A stretch of DNA of 64,000 bases from Chitinophaga sp. Cy-1792 (lineage in GTDB: Bacteria > Bacteroidota > Bacteroidia > Chitinophagales > Chitinophagaceae): NCBI RefSeq assembly GCF_011752935.1, contig NZ_VWWO01000001.1:2852001-2916000 (forward strand), read 5' to 3'. Both the position numbers and the translations under genes were made by a program. Positions 35,458 through 44,672 of the stretch are shown here, one piece after another. Under the pieces are notes generated by a model. That model was not told the DNA's origin and did not search any database. It saw nothing but the letters and a program-made list of their open reading frames with translations. Position 1 is the first letter of the stretch. Each line of letters begins with the position of its first letter.

Positions 35458-37660
35458 AAATTTTAAAATGGAAATTTGATTTCCGTTACTGTTCCGTAAT
35501 CTTTTCTGCATAACAAATGCTTAACAAAATAACCATCAACAAATTCGGATATATCACGTTAAAGTGTGAACTTAGTATCTGAAAAGAAGAATGCCCTTGT
35601 GCAAAGGTTAATAACAGCCATTTAAAAGCGTTTTTTATCAGCGGATTGTTTATGTGCAGGAAAGATTGTCGAAAGCACGATTCAGCTTAATACGGTTTTC
35701 TCCGTTGATCCATGTAGTATAGTTTTAAAAAATAGTGTCGCCCCGGTATGAGATAATAAGCCTGAAAGAAGATCTTATGAAATAAATATTTTCTCCGCTG
35801 TCAGGTGCAGCATTATCAGTGCCTGATAGTATATCTACCAGAAATTTTTATTCACTAAATTATATGTAAGCGGTTTCCGAAATCCCGCGTTGCTTGGTGA
35901 ATATGATAAATAATCAGTCGTGTTGAAATTGTTGGATAAGTAAAGTTTTTTTATACCCCCAAAAAAGAAGATTCTATGGCAGACAGAGAATCTGTCTTTT
36001 ACCATTTCGAAAAGATATGGCCAAAGGAACCTGGACTCTTCCTGGTTCAATTCTTAAACGGTGGTATCTGAAGAGCCTTATTCCGGTAGCATCGGACATA
36101 TCGTATACAGACAGGATTATGCGAAGAATGAATATAGTGCAGTCGGGTTTGGATTATGTGCCGTCAATGAACAGGTTGGTTATATTTAAATGGACAGTAT
36201 TTCTCAGTAAAAGTGTGAATGCTAAAATGTACACAGCTTAAAATTCACAAAATGAAAAACTGGTTTATGCTGACTAGAAAACAGGCTTCGTGCATGTTAT
36301 AAAGTTCTTTTATTTCAAAAAGCATATCAACAAAGCTCTACACTCATCATTTTATTCCATGGGAACCGGGTTTATACCAGGTGGGAATATTATGAAACAA
36401 TTCCCGGGATCGGAGTGCCAGTATCTTTATTCTCACATCTTTTATAAAGGCCTGTGATAATAATTATTCGTGTGAAGGAGAATGAATATGATGTAGTGGT
36501 ATAGCCTTTCATTATAAAATACCTGTTAATATTATTGCTTGTAGTGGTATGGAAAGTGGATTGAGTGATTTTATTATATTGACAGGATGCCTTACAACTG
36601 ATAATGATGTTATCAATTCGGTAGTTGCAGTTGTGTTTTTTAGACTGTAAATATTAAAATGAAAAATTACTGATCAATTTTCGGTACTTTCTTAAAGATA
36701 CAGTCTCTCGATTTATTAGATAGTTGTTGTAGTGGATCGAAACGGAAAGAGAAAATTATAATATGGAGTAGTTCCTTGCATGCTTTTTCAATCATCAAAA
36801 TTATTAAACAAAGAAAATTTGCTGACGGAGTTCATGTCACTTAGCGGTAAATTGAAATACTCATCAAGAAATAATATAGCCGCCGGATACAGGTACAATA
36901 GGTATACTCATTCGGAAGGCTCAGATCAAACTCACATACTTTAACAAAACGTCTGGTTGGCCGGTATTATGCGGATCTTACCCACAGACCTTTTGAGATT
37001 ACCAGCTTATTTCACCCGATAGTTAATGTCTGATTGTTATTTATCAGGTATTAGTTAAGAAGTTGTGTTCTTTGACATATTGTTCATGATTCCATTTCTG
37101 CCTTGCTCATAAAGCAGGCCATCGCATCAGATTGCTTAGCGGCATAGGATGCCGGCGCCTGTTAAATTATTAGATTGAATACATCTTTTCCCTACTATTA
37201 CAGGTCTTATTCCTTATAATTCACGGTTACGTTAAGAGACACATTTTTAATCTTTAAATAATTGAAGAGCAGTGAATACGGCATGAAGTATCCTGAGGAA
37301 ATATCTCTGGCCTACCGGATGCCGGCAGCAACCGATACGGGAGCTGCAATGCACGTCATCATTCTGTTATAACTGATTCGTAATTATATCTTTTTTTAAG
37401 TGTTAAGAGTTACTACTATTGTTCATTGGTCGTTCTGATACTTTGTTCTCAATGAATCAGGACAGGCCCCGAAAGGGGCCTCCCTTTCCAGGGCCATGAC
37501 AATATGGTTGCAGGCAACACTGCTATCCTTGTGTTTTCTTTATCAATTTGTCATCGCATAATAGCGTAATGTCTGATAAGAGGAGGCATTACGCTTATTT
37601 TTATGCCGTTTCCAATCATTACAACTGAATAGCCGATAGCTGCCCGTATAGTCCATACCA
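35458..37660. other. Gene-free A+T-rich stretch of about 2.2 kb
   Basis: No open frame here has family-like content, and short ones (35835-36050, 36017-36241) look like chance. Hand counts of two lines, 36241-36300 and 36661-36720, give 32% and 28% G+C, against 42% in a GH2 coding line (33061-33120). Visible structure: a GAAA-tetraloop hairpin at 37464-37481, a hairpin before TTTT at 35981-35997, and an imperfect hairpin near 36028-36049 resembling the GH2 terminator. It may hold untranslated RNA, a degenerate gene, or regulatory DNA. Confidence 0.55.
37464..37481 (+). terminator. GAAA-tetraloop hairpin in the gene-free region
   Basis: AGGCCCC-GAAA-GGGGCCT, a 7-bp G+C stem closed by a GNRA tetraloop, followed by CCCTTT. 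It is the strongest structured element in the 35.4-37.7 kb gap and could end an untranslated RNA. Confidence 0.5.
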
Positions 37661-37733
37661 GATGATAGACCCTCAAAAAAGGCAGGGGCAAATCCTGCCT
37701 ATTTTTCTTACATTTACGGAAAGAGCTCCCGGG

Positions 37734-38525
37734 ATGGAATTTCAGCAAATAGTACCGCCTGCTTATCTTCAAAACTATGTCAGGTACTTCTGGACATTAA
37801 CCAGTACTGATAATGGTTTGCCCAAAACCTTCAAAACCATTGCAGATGGTTGTCCGGGCCTGATGTTCCAGTTTGCTGAAAAAGGGTCCTTCAGTCAGTT
37901 TGGTAAAGACCTGCCAACCGTTTTTCTCTATGGCCAGGCAACTACCTTTACCGAAATCATTACGCCGGCTTCGTTCAGGTCTGTAGGTGTCTATTTCCAG
38001 CCACATGCACTCAAAAGTATTTTTGGCTATAACGCCCAGGAACTGACAGATGGCTGTACCGAAATAACGGGACAGCTACCGGAAATGCTGCTGAACGCCG
38101 GTTCTATACGGGAACAGATAGATATTATCGCGGCATGGCTATACGAAGAGATTCAGCAACGCGAAAATAAAACAGATGCTGACCTGTATAACGCCCTGCA
38201 CCGTATTGTAGCAAATGCGGGTAATATCTCCCTGAAAACAATACTGGATGAGCTACAACTCTCCGAAAGAAGCCTCGAAAGAAAGTTCCTGCAACATATC
38301 GGGATGACCCCCAAACTCTTTGCGCGTATCTGCCGCTTTCAGGCCAGCCTGAGCCAGTTACGTAACAATCAGTTTTCCAAACTATCAGATATCGCCTTTG
38401 AACAGGAGTATGCTGATCAGTCCCACTTTATCCGCGCTTTCAAAGAATTCGCGGGAGCATCTCCCAACAAATATCAACGACAGTCTGAGGAGATACTGGA
38501 AAACTTCCCTATACAAAAAAGATAA
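37734..38525 (+). CDS. AraC family transcriptional regulator (DUF6597-type N-terminus)
   Basis: 263 aa from the ATG at 37734 (MEFQQIVPPAYLQNYVRYFW). The N-terminal domain resembles the DUF6597 sensor module (FKTIADGCPGLMFQFAEKG, RSVGVYFQPHALKSIFGY). The C-terminal AraC domain holds two HTHs: ISLKTILDELQLSERSLERK and SKLSDIAFEQEYADQSHFIRAFKEFAGASP. An upstream ATG at 37662 precedes a leader hairpin (GGCAGG...CCTGCC, about 37680-37698) and a TACATTTA box, so the later start is preferred. Target genes unknown; DUF1772 is the next gene on this strand. Confidence 0.88.
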   Translation: MEFQQIVPPAYLQNYVRYFWTLTSTDNGLPKTFKTIADGCPGLMFQFAEKGSFSQFGKDLPTVFLYGQATTFTEIITPASFRSVGVYFQPHALKSIFGYNAQELTDGCTEITGQLPEMLLNAGSIREQIDIIAAWLYEEIQQRENKTDADLYNALHRIVANAGNISLKTILDELQLSERSLERKFLQHIGMTPKLFARICRFQASLSQLRNNQFSKLSDIAFEQEYADQSHFIRAFKEFAGASPNKYQRQSEEILENFPIQKR

Positions 38526-38921
38526 ATCATTCAACTTATTATATGCAGTCTTCGCCGTAACGCGGAGCTGCTAAACTTTTTATCAGCCGGAGCGGGATTC
38601 TTCCCGCTCTTTGTTATTCCGTGCTGAGTATGCCGTAGCCCTTGAAAAGGCTACGGCTACCCAGCTTTGTTTCCGGCATATCCTGCCGGCCGCGGAAAAT
38701 GGTTTCATGCAACAAAGTCATTTATTACGGCATATCCTTCGGAATGCCACGCTTCCTGTAAAAGTTTTCTTGTTCATTATGGTTGAATACCTGCTGATGG
38801 TATTCTCCAGCAATACCCCAAAGCACACCGGAATCTTCCGGCGTGCCTGCTTTTTCTCCCGTGTCGGTTTTATTCTATTTTCCGCCTGCTGCCCGTCCTA
38901 CCTTCGGTAAAAATTAATGCT
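38526..38921. other. 396-bp intergenic region with several hairpins
   Basis: No supported gene. Hairpins: GAGCGGG-ATTC-TTCCCGCTC at 38589-38609 followed by TTTG (terminator of the AraC gene), GCCGTAGCC...GGCTACGGC at about 38630-38656, and GCACACCGG-AATC-TTCCGGCGTGC with a following TTTTT at about 38825-38860. The open frame 38611-38910 overlaps these and reads as noise. Confidence 0.55.
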
Positions 38922-39434
38922 ATGTACACGCAATCATCTGCTACATCTTCATCTCACAAAAAATCAAATATGATTATTTATATTCTTTCCTGTTGCCTGA
39001 CAGGCCTGATGGCGGGGCTCTTCCTCTGCTGGTCTATCGCTACAATGCCTGGCATTACTCAATTGAACGACAGTCAGTTTATTGCTGCCATGCAGGCTAT
39101 GAACAGGGCCATTGTAAACCCGGTATTCGTGATCTCCTATATGGCGCCATTGGTATTGCTGCCATTGCTCTCCTGGAAAACGCTGCACCATCCGGCGTTT
39201 GGCATCATTCTGACAGCCACCATATTGTATATAGTATCTTTTTTGATCACTATGGTTTGCAATGTGCCGCTGAATGAGGCACTGGATAAGGTAGACGTAG
39301 CGCAGGCCGGCGCGGACGTGTTGAAGCAGCAGCGGCTGAACTTTGTGAGTGCCTGGATAACATGGCATACTATCCGGACAGTTATGATGATTATTAGTTT
39401 TGTATGCTGCCTTTGCGCTATATGCAGGCATTAA
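38922..39434 (+). CDS. DUF1772 (anthrone oxygenase-like) membrane protein
   Basis: 170 aa. Four hydrophobic segments (about 18-40, 66-84, 91-112, 146-166), with the DUF1772 pattern AGLFLCWSIATMPGITQLND then FIAAMQAMNRAIVNPVF and VPLNEALDKVD. The family is related to anthrone oxygenases but most bacterial members are uncharacterised membrane proteins. An alternative ATG at 38970 would remove 16 polar residues. Convergent with the GlxA-type regulator across a palindromic terminator. Confidence 0.85.
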   Translation: MYTQSSATSSSHKKSNMIIYILSCCLTGLMAGLFLCWSIATMPGITQLNDSQFIAAMQAMNRAIVNPVFVISYMAPLVLLPLLSWKTLHHPAFGIILTATILYIVSFLITMVCNVPLNEALDKVDVAQAGADVLKQQRLNFVSAWITWHTIRTVMMIISFVCCLCAICRH

Positions 39435-39438
39435 AAAA

Positions 39439-39461
39439 GCAGGCCTGTACTACAGGCCTGC
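39439..39461. terminator. Bidirectional palindromic terminator
   Basis: An 11-bp perfect stem around a single base (39439-39449 with 39451-39461), preceded by six A. It separates the convergent DUF1772 and GlxA genes. Confidence 0.8.
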
Positions 39462-39491
39462 CGGTTAATAGTCTCCGTTTATGCAATAACG

Positions 39492-40484
39492 TTATACAGC
39501 AGCTGCCATGGCAGCTGTTTTGTTGTATTTGTTGCGGTATTCAACAGGGGAGAGTCCTGTTACTTTCCGGAATATTGTTCTGAATGCTTTGATGTCTGCA
39601 TAGCCAACATCATACATTACTTCTGTTATATTTTTACGGCTGGTTTCAAAGCTTTTCTTGGCTACTTCGATTTTAACACGCTGGATATACTCCGTAACGG
39701 TGTTGCTGGTAGCTTTTTTGAAGCGGCGTTCCAGGCTTCTGCGGCCTAATGCCAGCATATTTGCCAGCTGGTCTACGGTTACTTTGTCCTGGAAGTTTTT
39801 TTCGATAAATTCCTGTGCCTGTTTTACCGGTTCATCTTCATGGGTTTTCTGGCCCTGGAACATGATAAATGGCGACTGGCTGTCTTTGTCGATGTCGATC
39901 ATGAACGTTTTGGCAATGATGATCGCCATTTCCCTGCCCATGTATTTTTCAATGATATACAGGAGGAGGTTGAGGTAAGAATAAGCACCACCGCTGGTAT
40001 AGATGCCTTCTTCTTCGGTCATGATTTTTTCGTCTACCACTTCGATATCAGGGTACATCATCCTGAAATCACTGGCAGCAGCCCAATGGGTAGCACATTT
40101 TTTACCGGTCAGCAATCCTGTTCCTGCCAGGAAGAAAGCGCCGATACAGAAGCTGATTACTTCCGCGCCATCTGCGTATTGCTGCTGAATCCAGGGAACA
40201 AATTCCTGGTTTAACCTGAATGCTTCACGAGGGTCCTGATGCATGGCAGGAATAAAAATCATATCAGTTTTAGGCACTTCACGGATCAGCGCGTCAGGGG
40301 TGATGGTAAACAAACCATTACGTTGTGTGGCGGCAGAAGAAATACCTACCAGGTGCACATCGAAAAATGGTTCGCGGTCCATACGCCGGAGAATAGTATT
40401 TACTTCCGTGAAGATATGCCAGGTGCCCTCGATGTTGGAGAGACTGCAGGCACCAAAGGGGATCAATATGGATACGTGTTTCAT
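39492..40484 (-). CDS. GlxA family transcriptional regulator (DJ-1/PfpI + AraC)
   Basis: 330 aa. The N-terminal about 200 residues are a DJ-1/PfpI-like (class I glutamine amidotransferase-fold) sensor with the nucleophile-elbow-like ISFCIGAFFLAGTGLL and KCATHWAAASDF. The C-terminal AraC domain has the HTHs VDQLANMLALGRRSLERRFK and MYDVGYADIKAFRTIFRKVTG. GlxA-type regulators do not act as proteases despite the fold. Divergent from the RibD-C reductase gene (114-bp gap with an ATTGTCGCAAC segment), which may be a target. Confidence 0.9.
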   Translation of the reverse strand: MKHVSILIPFGACSLSNIEGTWHIFTEVNTILRRMDREPFFDVHLVGISSAATQRNGLFTITPDALIREVPKTDMIFIPAMHQDPREAFRLNQEFVPWIQQQYADGAEVISFCIGAFFLAGTGLLTGKKCATHWAAASDFRMMYPDIEVVDEKIMTEEEGIYTSGGAYSYLNLLLYIIEKYMGREMAIIIAKTFMIDIDKDSQSPFIMFQGQKTHEDEPVKQAQEFIEKNFQDKVTVDQLANMLALGRRSLERRFKKATSNTVTEYIQRVKIEVAKKSFETSRKNITEVMYDVGYADIKAFRTIFRKVTGLSPVEYRNKYNKTAAMAAAV

Positions 40485-40598
40485 ACGTTAAAGTTAGGTA
40501 AAAAAAATGTCGGGATCAACCTTTCATATTGTCGCAACAACAACCTTTTTATCAGTTGTAACACCATTATTTTTGCAATGACTAATATTTATATCTGA

Positions 40599-41174
40599 AT
40601 GAGAAAAGTTGTTGCGTTGGCATTTGTTACCCTTGATGGTTTTACTACCGGGCCTGGTGGAGAAACAGACTGGCAGTTGCGGGCATTTAATGAGGAGATG
40701 GGAGAATTTGTGTTCCAGGAATATGCAGCGGCAGATATATTATTGTTAGGGCGTCGTACATACGAGCAGTTTGCAGATTACTGGCAACAGCAGCCAGCAG
40801 CGGATCCTGAAGCATTACGCATGAATAGTGTTTCAAAGATTGTTTTTTCAAATACGCTGACAACAGCTGCCTGGAAAAATACCACACTGGTTAGTAACAA
40901 CATACCACTGGTCATCTCACAACTAAAACAACAACCGGGGAAAGACTTGCTGATAGTGGGAAGTATAGGATTGATACAAAGTTTTACCAACATGAAGCTG
41001 ATCGATGAATTTCGTTTGCTCATCTATCCGGTCATGCTGGGTACGGGTCGGCGCCTGTTTGCAAATCTCAGCGAGCTGCAGCAATTTACGTTTATACGTT
41101 CCCGTATTTTCAGCAATGGCGTGCTGCTGGGCGTTTATAAGCCTGCTCCCCAATGGAAATGTAGTTTTATGTAG
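40599..41174 (+). CDS. Dihydrofolate reductase family protein (RibD C-terminal domain)
   Basis: 191 aa. The fold starts MRKVVALAFVTLDGFTTGPG, the pattern of RibD-C/DHFR-like reductases, with LLLGRRTYEQFADYW, SKIVFSNTL, and LLIVGSIGLIQSFTN carrying the NADPH-binding Gly-rich loop. Members reduce pteridines or flavin precursors, but stand-alone bacterial copies are mostly of unknown substrate. TATTTTTG at 40568-40575 is a good -7 box 23 bp before the ATG. Divergent from a GlxA regulator, with a serine hydrolase following 73 bp later. Confidence 0.88.
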   Translation: MRKVVALAFVTLDGFTTGPGGETDWQLRAFNEEMGEFVFQEYAAADILLLGRRTYEQFADYWQQQPAADPEALRMNSVSKIVFSNTLTTAAWKNTTLVSNNIPLVISQLKQQPGKDLLIVGSIGLIQSFTNMKLIDEFRLLIYPVMLGTGRRLFANLSELQQFTFIRSRIFSNGVLLGVYKPAPQWKCSFM

Positions 41175-41247
41175 ATGCTTATCATGTGTTAAAAAAAATT
41201 TCGGCTTCAATGTACTAATCAACAACTTTTTAGTTGCTTTGCGGGCC

Positions 41248-42318
41248 ATGAAAAAATTAGCCATTCTTATCCTGATACTGATCTCCGGCCGTAATGCCTT
41301 TGCGCAGCAAATGAAAGCCTATACCGATAGTTTACGTAAACAATATAAAGTGCCCGAACTGGGTTATGCGGTGCTTAGCGCTGATACCGTACTGGAAATG
41401 CATATCGGTGGTGAGAATAAGACGGGCAGTGGTCTACAGGCAGCGCTGACAGACCGTTTCAGGATAGGAAGCAACACAAAGGCAGTTACCTCGCTGCTGG
41501 CGGAAATGTTGGTACAGCAGGGAAAGCTCCGTTTTGATACCCGCTTTTTTGATGTATTGCCTGAGCTGAAAAAATCTTCCGATCCGGGGTATGCCGGCCT
41601 TACACTCACGCAGCTATTATCTATGCGTGCACCACTGCCACCATATACTTATACTAACAAGCTGCCGGCCATTGACCAGTTTAACGGCGATGGCGCTGCT
41701 CAACGCAGGCAGTTTGCGGTATGGCTGCTACAGCAAAAGCCCAGCCAGCAACAATCTAACGGATTGTACCTGACCAATGCCGGTTATATACTGGCAGGCG
41801 TAATGCTGGAAAAAGCCAGCGGCAAATCCTATGTTGAATTAGTGCAGGAATTTAATGAACGCTGGCATACCGACTTCGCTACAGGCAATCCCAATGCCAC
41901 CGACAGCAACCAGGTATGGGGGCACAACAGTGAACTGCAACCGGAAGCACCACAGGAAAATATCAAACTGGAATGGCTGCAGGCAGCGGGAAATCTTAAT
42001 ACCACCTTACCCGGTTATATATCCTACCTGCAAACACAGCTGAAAGCTTTCAGGGGTATGAGTCCGCAGTTATCAAAGTCAGATATTGAATTCATGCATT
42101 ACCACCTGCCGGTATTTTCTTTTGGATGGATGATCAACAAAGATGCTCCCCATATCATATCCCACAACATCGGTAACCCAGGCACTTTCTATACGGCGGT
42201 GCAGCTGATCCCGGCGGCCAACAGGGCTTATGTGATCTTTACCAATAGCCAGACCAAAGCCACAGAAGAGGCGGTGGCGCTGTTGATGGATACCTTGCAA
42301 ACCCGTTACGGCAAATAA
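41248..42318 (+). CDS. Serine hydrolase, beta-lactamase fold
   Basis: 356 aa from the ATG at 41248, which starts a signal peptide (MKKLAILILILISGRNAFA, then QQ); the open frame runs 81 codons further upstream over the previous gene and is not used there. The SxxK motif is in FRIGSNTKAVTSLLAEML (S-N-T-K). YLTNAGYILAGVMLEKASGKSY provides the Tyr-x-Asn-type region, and a C-terminal HNIGNPG the HxG-like third motif. Probably a periplasmic esterase or peptidase of the PBP4*/class C family rather than a proven beta-lactamase. Confidence 0.87.
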   Translation: MKKLAILILILISGRNAFAQQMKAYTDSLRKQYKVPELGYAVLSADTVLEMHIGGENKTGSGLQAALTDRFRIGSNTKAVTSLLAEMLVQQGKLRFDTRFFDVLPELKKSSDPGYAGLTLTQLLSMRAPLPPYTYTNKLPAIDQFNGDGAAQRRQFAVWLLQQKPSQQQSNGLYLTNAGYILAGVMLEKASGKSYVELVQEFNERWHTDFATGNPNATDSNQVWGHNSELQPEAPQENIKLEWLQAAGNLNTTLPGYISYLQTQLKAFRGMSPQLSKSDIEFMHYHLPVFSFGWMINKDAPHIISHNIGNPGTFYTAVQLIPAANRAYVIFTNSQTKATEEAVALLMDTLQTRYGK

Positions 42319-42370
42319 GCTGGTTTTCATACGGTTAGATTTTGTGGCAGGATCTGTATATTATTTGTCA

Positions 42371-42401
42371 TTGCAGCCACGTTGATTTACTTGTATTTTT
42401 G
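42371..42401 (+). promoter_or_regulatory. Promoter of the second GlxA-type gene
   Basis: TTG at 42371-42373 and TATTTTTG at 42394-42401 with a 20-bp spacer match the Bacteroidetes -33/-7 pattern. The ATG follows 19 bp downstream. Confidence 0.55.
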
Positions 42402-42420
42402 TTTCAGTAAAGCAAAAGCA

Positions 42421-43422
42421 ATGGCAGACGAATCATCCAAACTTATTGTAATCACGATACTTCCGGGAAGCAGGCTTTTAACGATGGCAGGCCCGGCAGA
42501 TGTGTTTTCTTTTGCCCAGCTGATGCTGGAAGAAGAGCACGGAAAGGGTTTCAAAGGTTATGAAGTAGTAATTGCAAGTGCCACTGCCGACAAAGAGATA
42601 AAGCTGAACAGTTCCGCCAGGCTTATTGCCGCTACCTCGCTATTGGAAATGGACCGTCCGATAGATACGTTGATTCTGATTGGGATGCGGTTGGAGGAAC
42701 AGCCCGACACCGACAACTTTTATCACTGGCTGCATCTAAATGCACCGCATATACGAAGAGTGGCGGGCGTTTGCGTGGCCACCTTTGTGCTGGCAAAAGC
42801 AGGGTTACTAAAGCATAAACGCGCTACCACGCACTGGGAGCGTACGGAAGACCTGCAACGGCGCTATCCCGATGTGCTGGTAGACACCACACCGTTCTTC
42901 ATTAAAGACGGCAATATCTATACAGCAGGTGGGGTTACCTCCGGCATGGACCTGTCGTTAGCCATGGTAGAAGAAGATTATGGCCGTGAAACGGCATTGC
43001 GCGTAGCCAGGAAGCTGGTCATTCACCTGAAGCGGCCGGGTAACCAGAAACAGTTTGGCGGGCTGCTACCGGATTACGAACTGACATCGCCCTTGCTGGC
43101 ACAGCTAAGGCCCTGGATGCTGGAGCATCTGCATGAAAACATAAACGTAGACGAAATGGCTGCGTTTAGTCATATGAGTGCCCGGAATTTTGCCCGGGTA
43201 TTTCTCAGAGAAACCACTTTCACCCCTGCCAAATTCCTGGAGAAGCTACGGGTGGAAATAGCCCGTAATTACCTCGAAAACTCCAGCCTTTCCCTGGAAG
43301 AGATAGCCTTAAAATGTGGTCTGGGAGGCCTTGTATCTATGCGCAGGGTGTTTCTCCGTCACCTGGAAATTTCGCCAGGAACCTATCGAAGTACGTTCCG
43401 TACTGCTTTACATACCGATTGA
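42421..43422 (+). CDS. GlxA family transcriptional regulator (DJ-1/PfpI + AraC)
   Basis: 333 aa from the ATG at 42421 (MADESSKLIVITILPGSRLL). N-terminal DJ-1/PfpI fold with VAGVCVATFVLAKAGLL as the elbow and KRATTHWERTEDLQRRYPD; C-terminal AraC domain with INVDEMAAFSHMSARNFARV and LSLEEIALKCGLGGLVSMRR. It is the second GlxA-type gene within 3 kb. The GAPDH gene starts 28 bp after its stop and probably shares its transcript. Confidence 0.9.
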   Translation: MADESSKLIVITILPGSRLLTMAGPADVFSFAQLMLEEEHGKGFKGYEVVIASATADKEIKLNSSARLIAATSLLEMDRPIDTLILIGMRLEEQPDTDNFYHWLHLNAPHIRRVAGVCVATFVLAKAGLLKHKRATTHWERTEDLQRRYPDVLVDTTPFFIKDGNIYTAGGVTSGMDLSLAMVEEDYGRETALRVARKLVIHLKRPGNQKQFGGLLPDYELTSPLLAQLRPWMLEHLHENINVDEMAAFSHMSARNFARVFLRETTFTPAKFLEKLRVEIARNYLENSSLSLEEIALKCGLGGLVSMRRVFLRHLEISPGTYRSTFRTALHTD

Positions 43423-43450
43423 TTTTTCATCTTAAATAAAACTGGATATC

Positions 43451-44431
43451 ATGAAAATTGCTATCAATGGGTTCGGCCGTATCGGCCGGATGACCATGCG
43501 GGTATTGCTTGCCCAGCCTGGCGCAGAAGTAGTAGCCATTAACGACCTCGCAGATATTAATACCCTGGCGCACCTGTTCAGGTTTGACTCCGCCCATGGC
43601 AGGTTTGCCGGCACTGTTGCCGTGGATGGCAACCATCTCGTCATAAACGGAAAGCATATACGATTACTCAATGAAAGAAATCCGGAGCAGTTGCCGTGGA
43701 AAGAGCTGGAGATAGATACTGTGGTAGAATCTACCGGCCGTTTTACTGCTAAAGATCAGGCGCAGGCCCATATTACAGCGGGGGCGAGGCGTGTCCTGAT
43801 TACAGCTCCTGCCAGCGGTGGCGTAAAAACCATTGTAGACGGTGTTAACAATAATATCATTACGCCGGAAGATATTATTCTTTCTACGGCTTCCTGTACC
43901 ACCAACTGTATTGCGCCGGTGCTGCATGTACTGCATAATGCATATGGTGTGGAATCTGGCTTTATGACTACCATTCACGCATTTACCATGGACCAGATGC
44001 TGCAGGATGGGCCTCACAAAGACCTGCGCAGGGCCAGGGCAGCTGCACAGTCTATCATTCCTACCACCACCGGTGCTGCCAAGGCTATCGGGGAAGTGTT
44101 GCCGGCGCTCAAAGGCCGCCTGGACGGGTTTTCCTACCGCGTACCGGTGATAGATGGCTCTATTGCAGAGCTCACCCTGAACCTGGCGAAATCGCCTTCA
44201 GCTGCAGAAATCAATGAATTGCTGCAACATCATGCCGCCACTGATCTGGCAGGGATACTGGAATATTCCACAGAACCAATTGTATCTGCTGATATCCTCG
44301 GTAATACGCATTCTTCAATTGTAGATAGCCTGCTTACAAAAAATATAGGCAATACCGTTAAGGTGGTAGCCTGGTATGATAATGAGATCGGTATTTCCAA
44401 TCGCATCGCCGGACTGGTTGCCACTTTATAA
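43451..44431 (+). CDS. gap: Glyceraldehyde-3-phosphate dehydrogenase, type I
   Basis: 326 aa. Rossmann start MKIAINGFGRIGRMTMRVLL with D32 in AINDLAD at the end of strand 2, as in NAD-dependent enzymes. Catalytic C149 lies in STASCTTNC and the base H176 in TTIHAFT; WYDNEIGISNRIAGL is the C-terminal signature. It oxidatively phosphorylates glyceraldehyde 3-phosphate (or runs in reverse). Because it follows a GlxA regulator by 28 bp and lacks the pgk partner, it may be a second, conditionally used GAPDH; a main glycolytic copy would be elsewhere. Confidence 0.93.
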   Translation: MKIAINGFGRIGRMTMRVLLAQPGAEVVAINDLADINTLAHLFRFDSAHGRFAGTVAVDGNHLVINGKHIRLLNERNPEQLPWKELEIDTVVESTGRFTAKDQAQAHITAGARRVLITAPASGGVKTIVDGVNNNIITPEDIILSTASCTTNCIAPVLHVLHNAYGVESGFMTTIHAFTMDQMLQDGPHKDLRRARAAAQSIIPTTTGAAKAIGEVLPALKGRLDGFSYRVPVIDGSIAELTLNLAKSPSAAEINELLQHHAATDLAGILEYSTEPIVSADILGNTHSSIVDSLLTKNIGNTVKVVAWYDNEIGISNRIAGLVATL

Positions 44432-44531
44432 TACCTTATTAAACACTGTTTTAGTTTTACAGACGTGGATAGTCTTTTCGGTTTTGCTTAACCCGCACGT
44501 CCCTTCCGCCTGATGGCGGTAAATATATAAG

Positions 44532-44552
44532 ACTGGTATCTTCCATGCCGGT
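44532..44552 (+). terminator. Terminator of the GAPDH gene
   Basis: An 8-bp stem with two G-U pairs (44532-44539 with 44545-44552), loop CTTCC, then six T. Confidence 0.65.
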
Positions 44553-44621
44553 TTTTTGTTTTGTACAATAAGGAGAAGGTGTCCGGCGTTTCAGTTGGAA
44601 GATTTATTAAATATTAAATTA

Positions 44622-44629
44622 TATATTTG
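44622..44629 (+). promoter_or_regulatory. TAnnTTTG -7 box before the repeat-linker lipoprotein
   Basis: TATATTTG, 43 bp before the ATG at 44673, with a TTG at 44595-44597 as a possible -33 element (24-bp spacer). Confidence 0.45.
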
Positions 44630-44672
44630 TATGTCTTTATAAATATATAATAAAGTAAACCCGTAGATATCC

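Noticed and set aside
36017..36241. 74-codon frame in the gene-free block
   Set aside because: Short, without recognisable pattern, and overlaps an imperfect hairpin; kept as part of the gap description.
35384..37733. tRNA, tmRNA or RNase P RNA in the gene-free block
   Set aside because: No cloverleaf, CCA end, tag-peptide frame or conserved RNase P core was seen by eye; a covariance search would decide.
38611..38910. 99-codon open frame before the DUF1772 gene
   Set aside because: It overlaps several hairpins with a terminator character; the product looks random.
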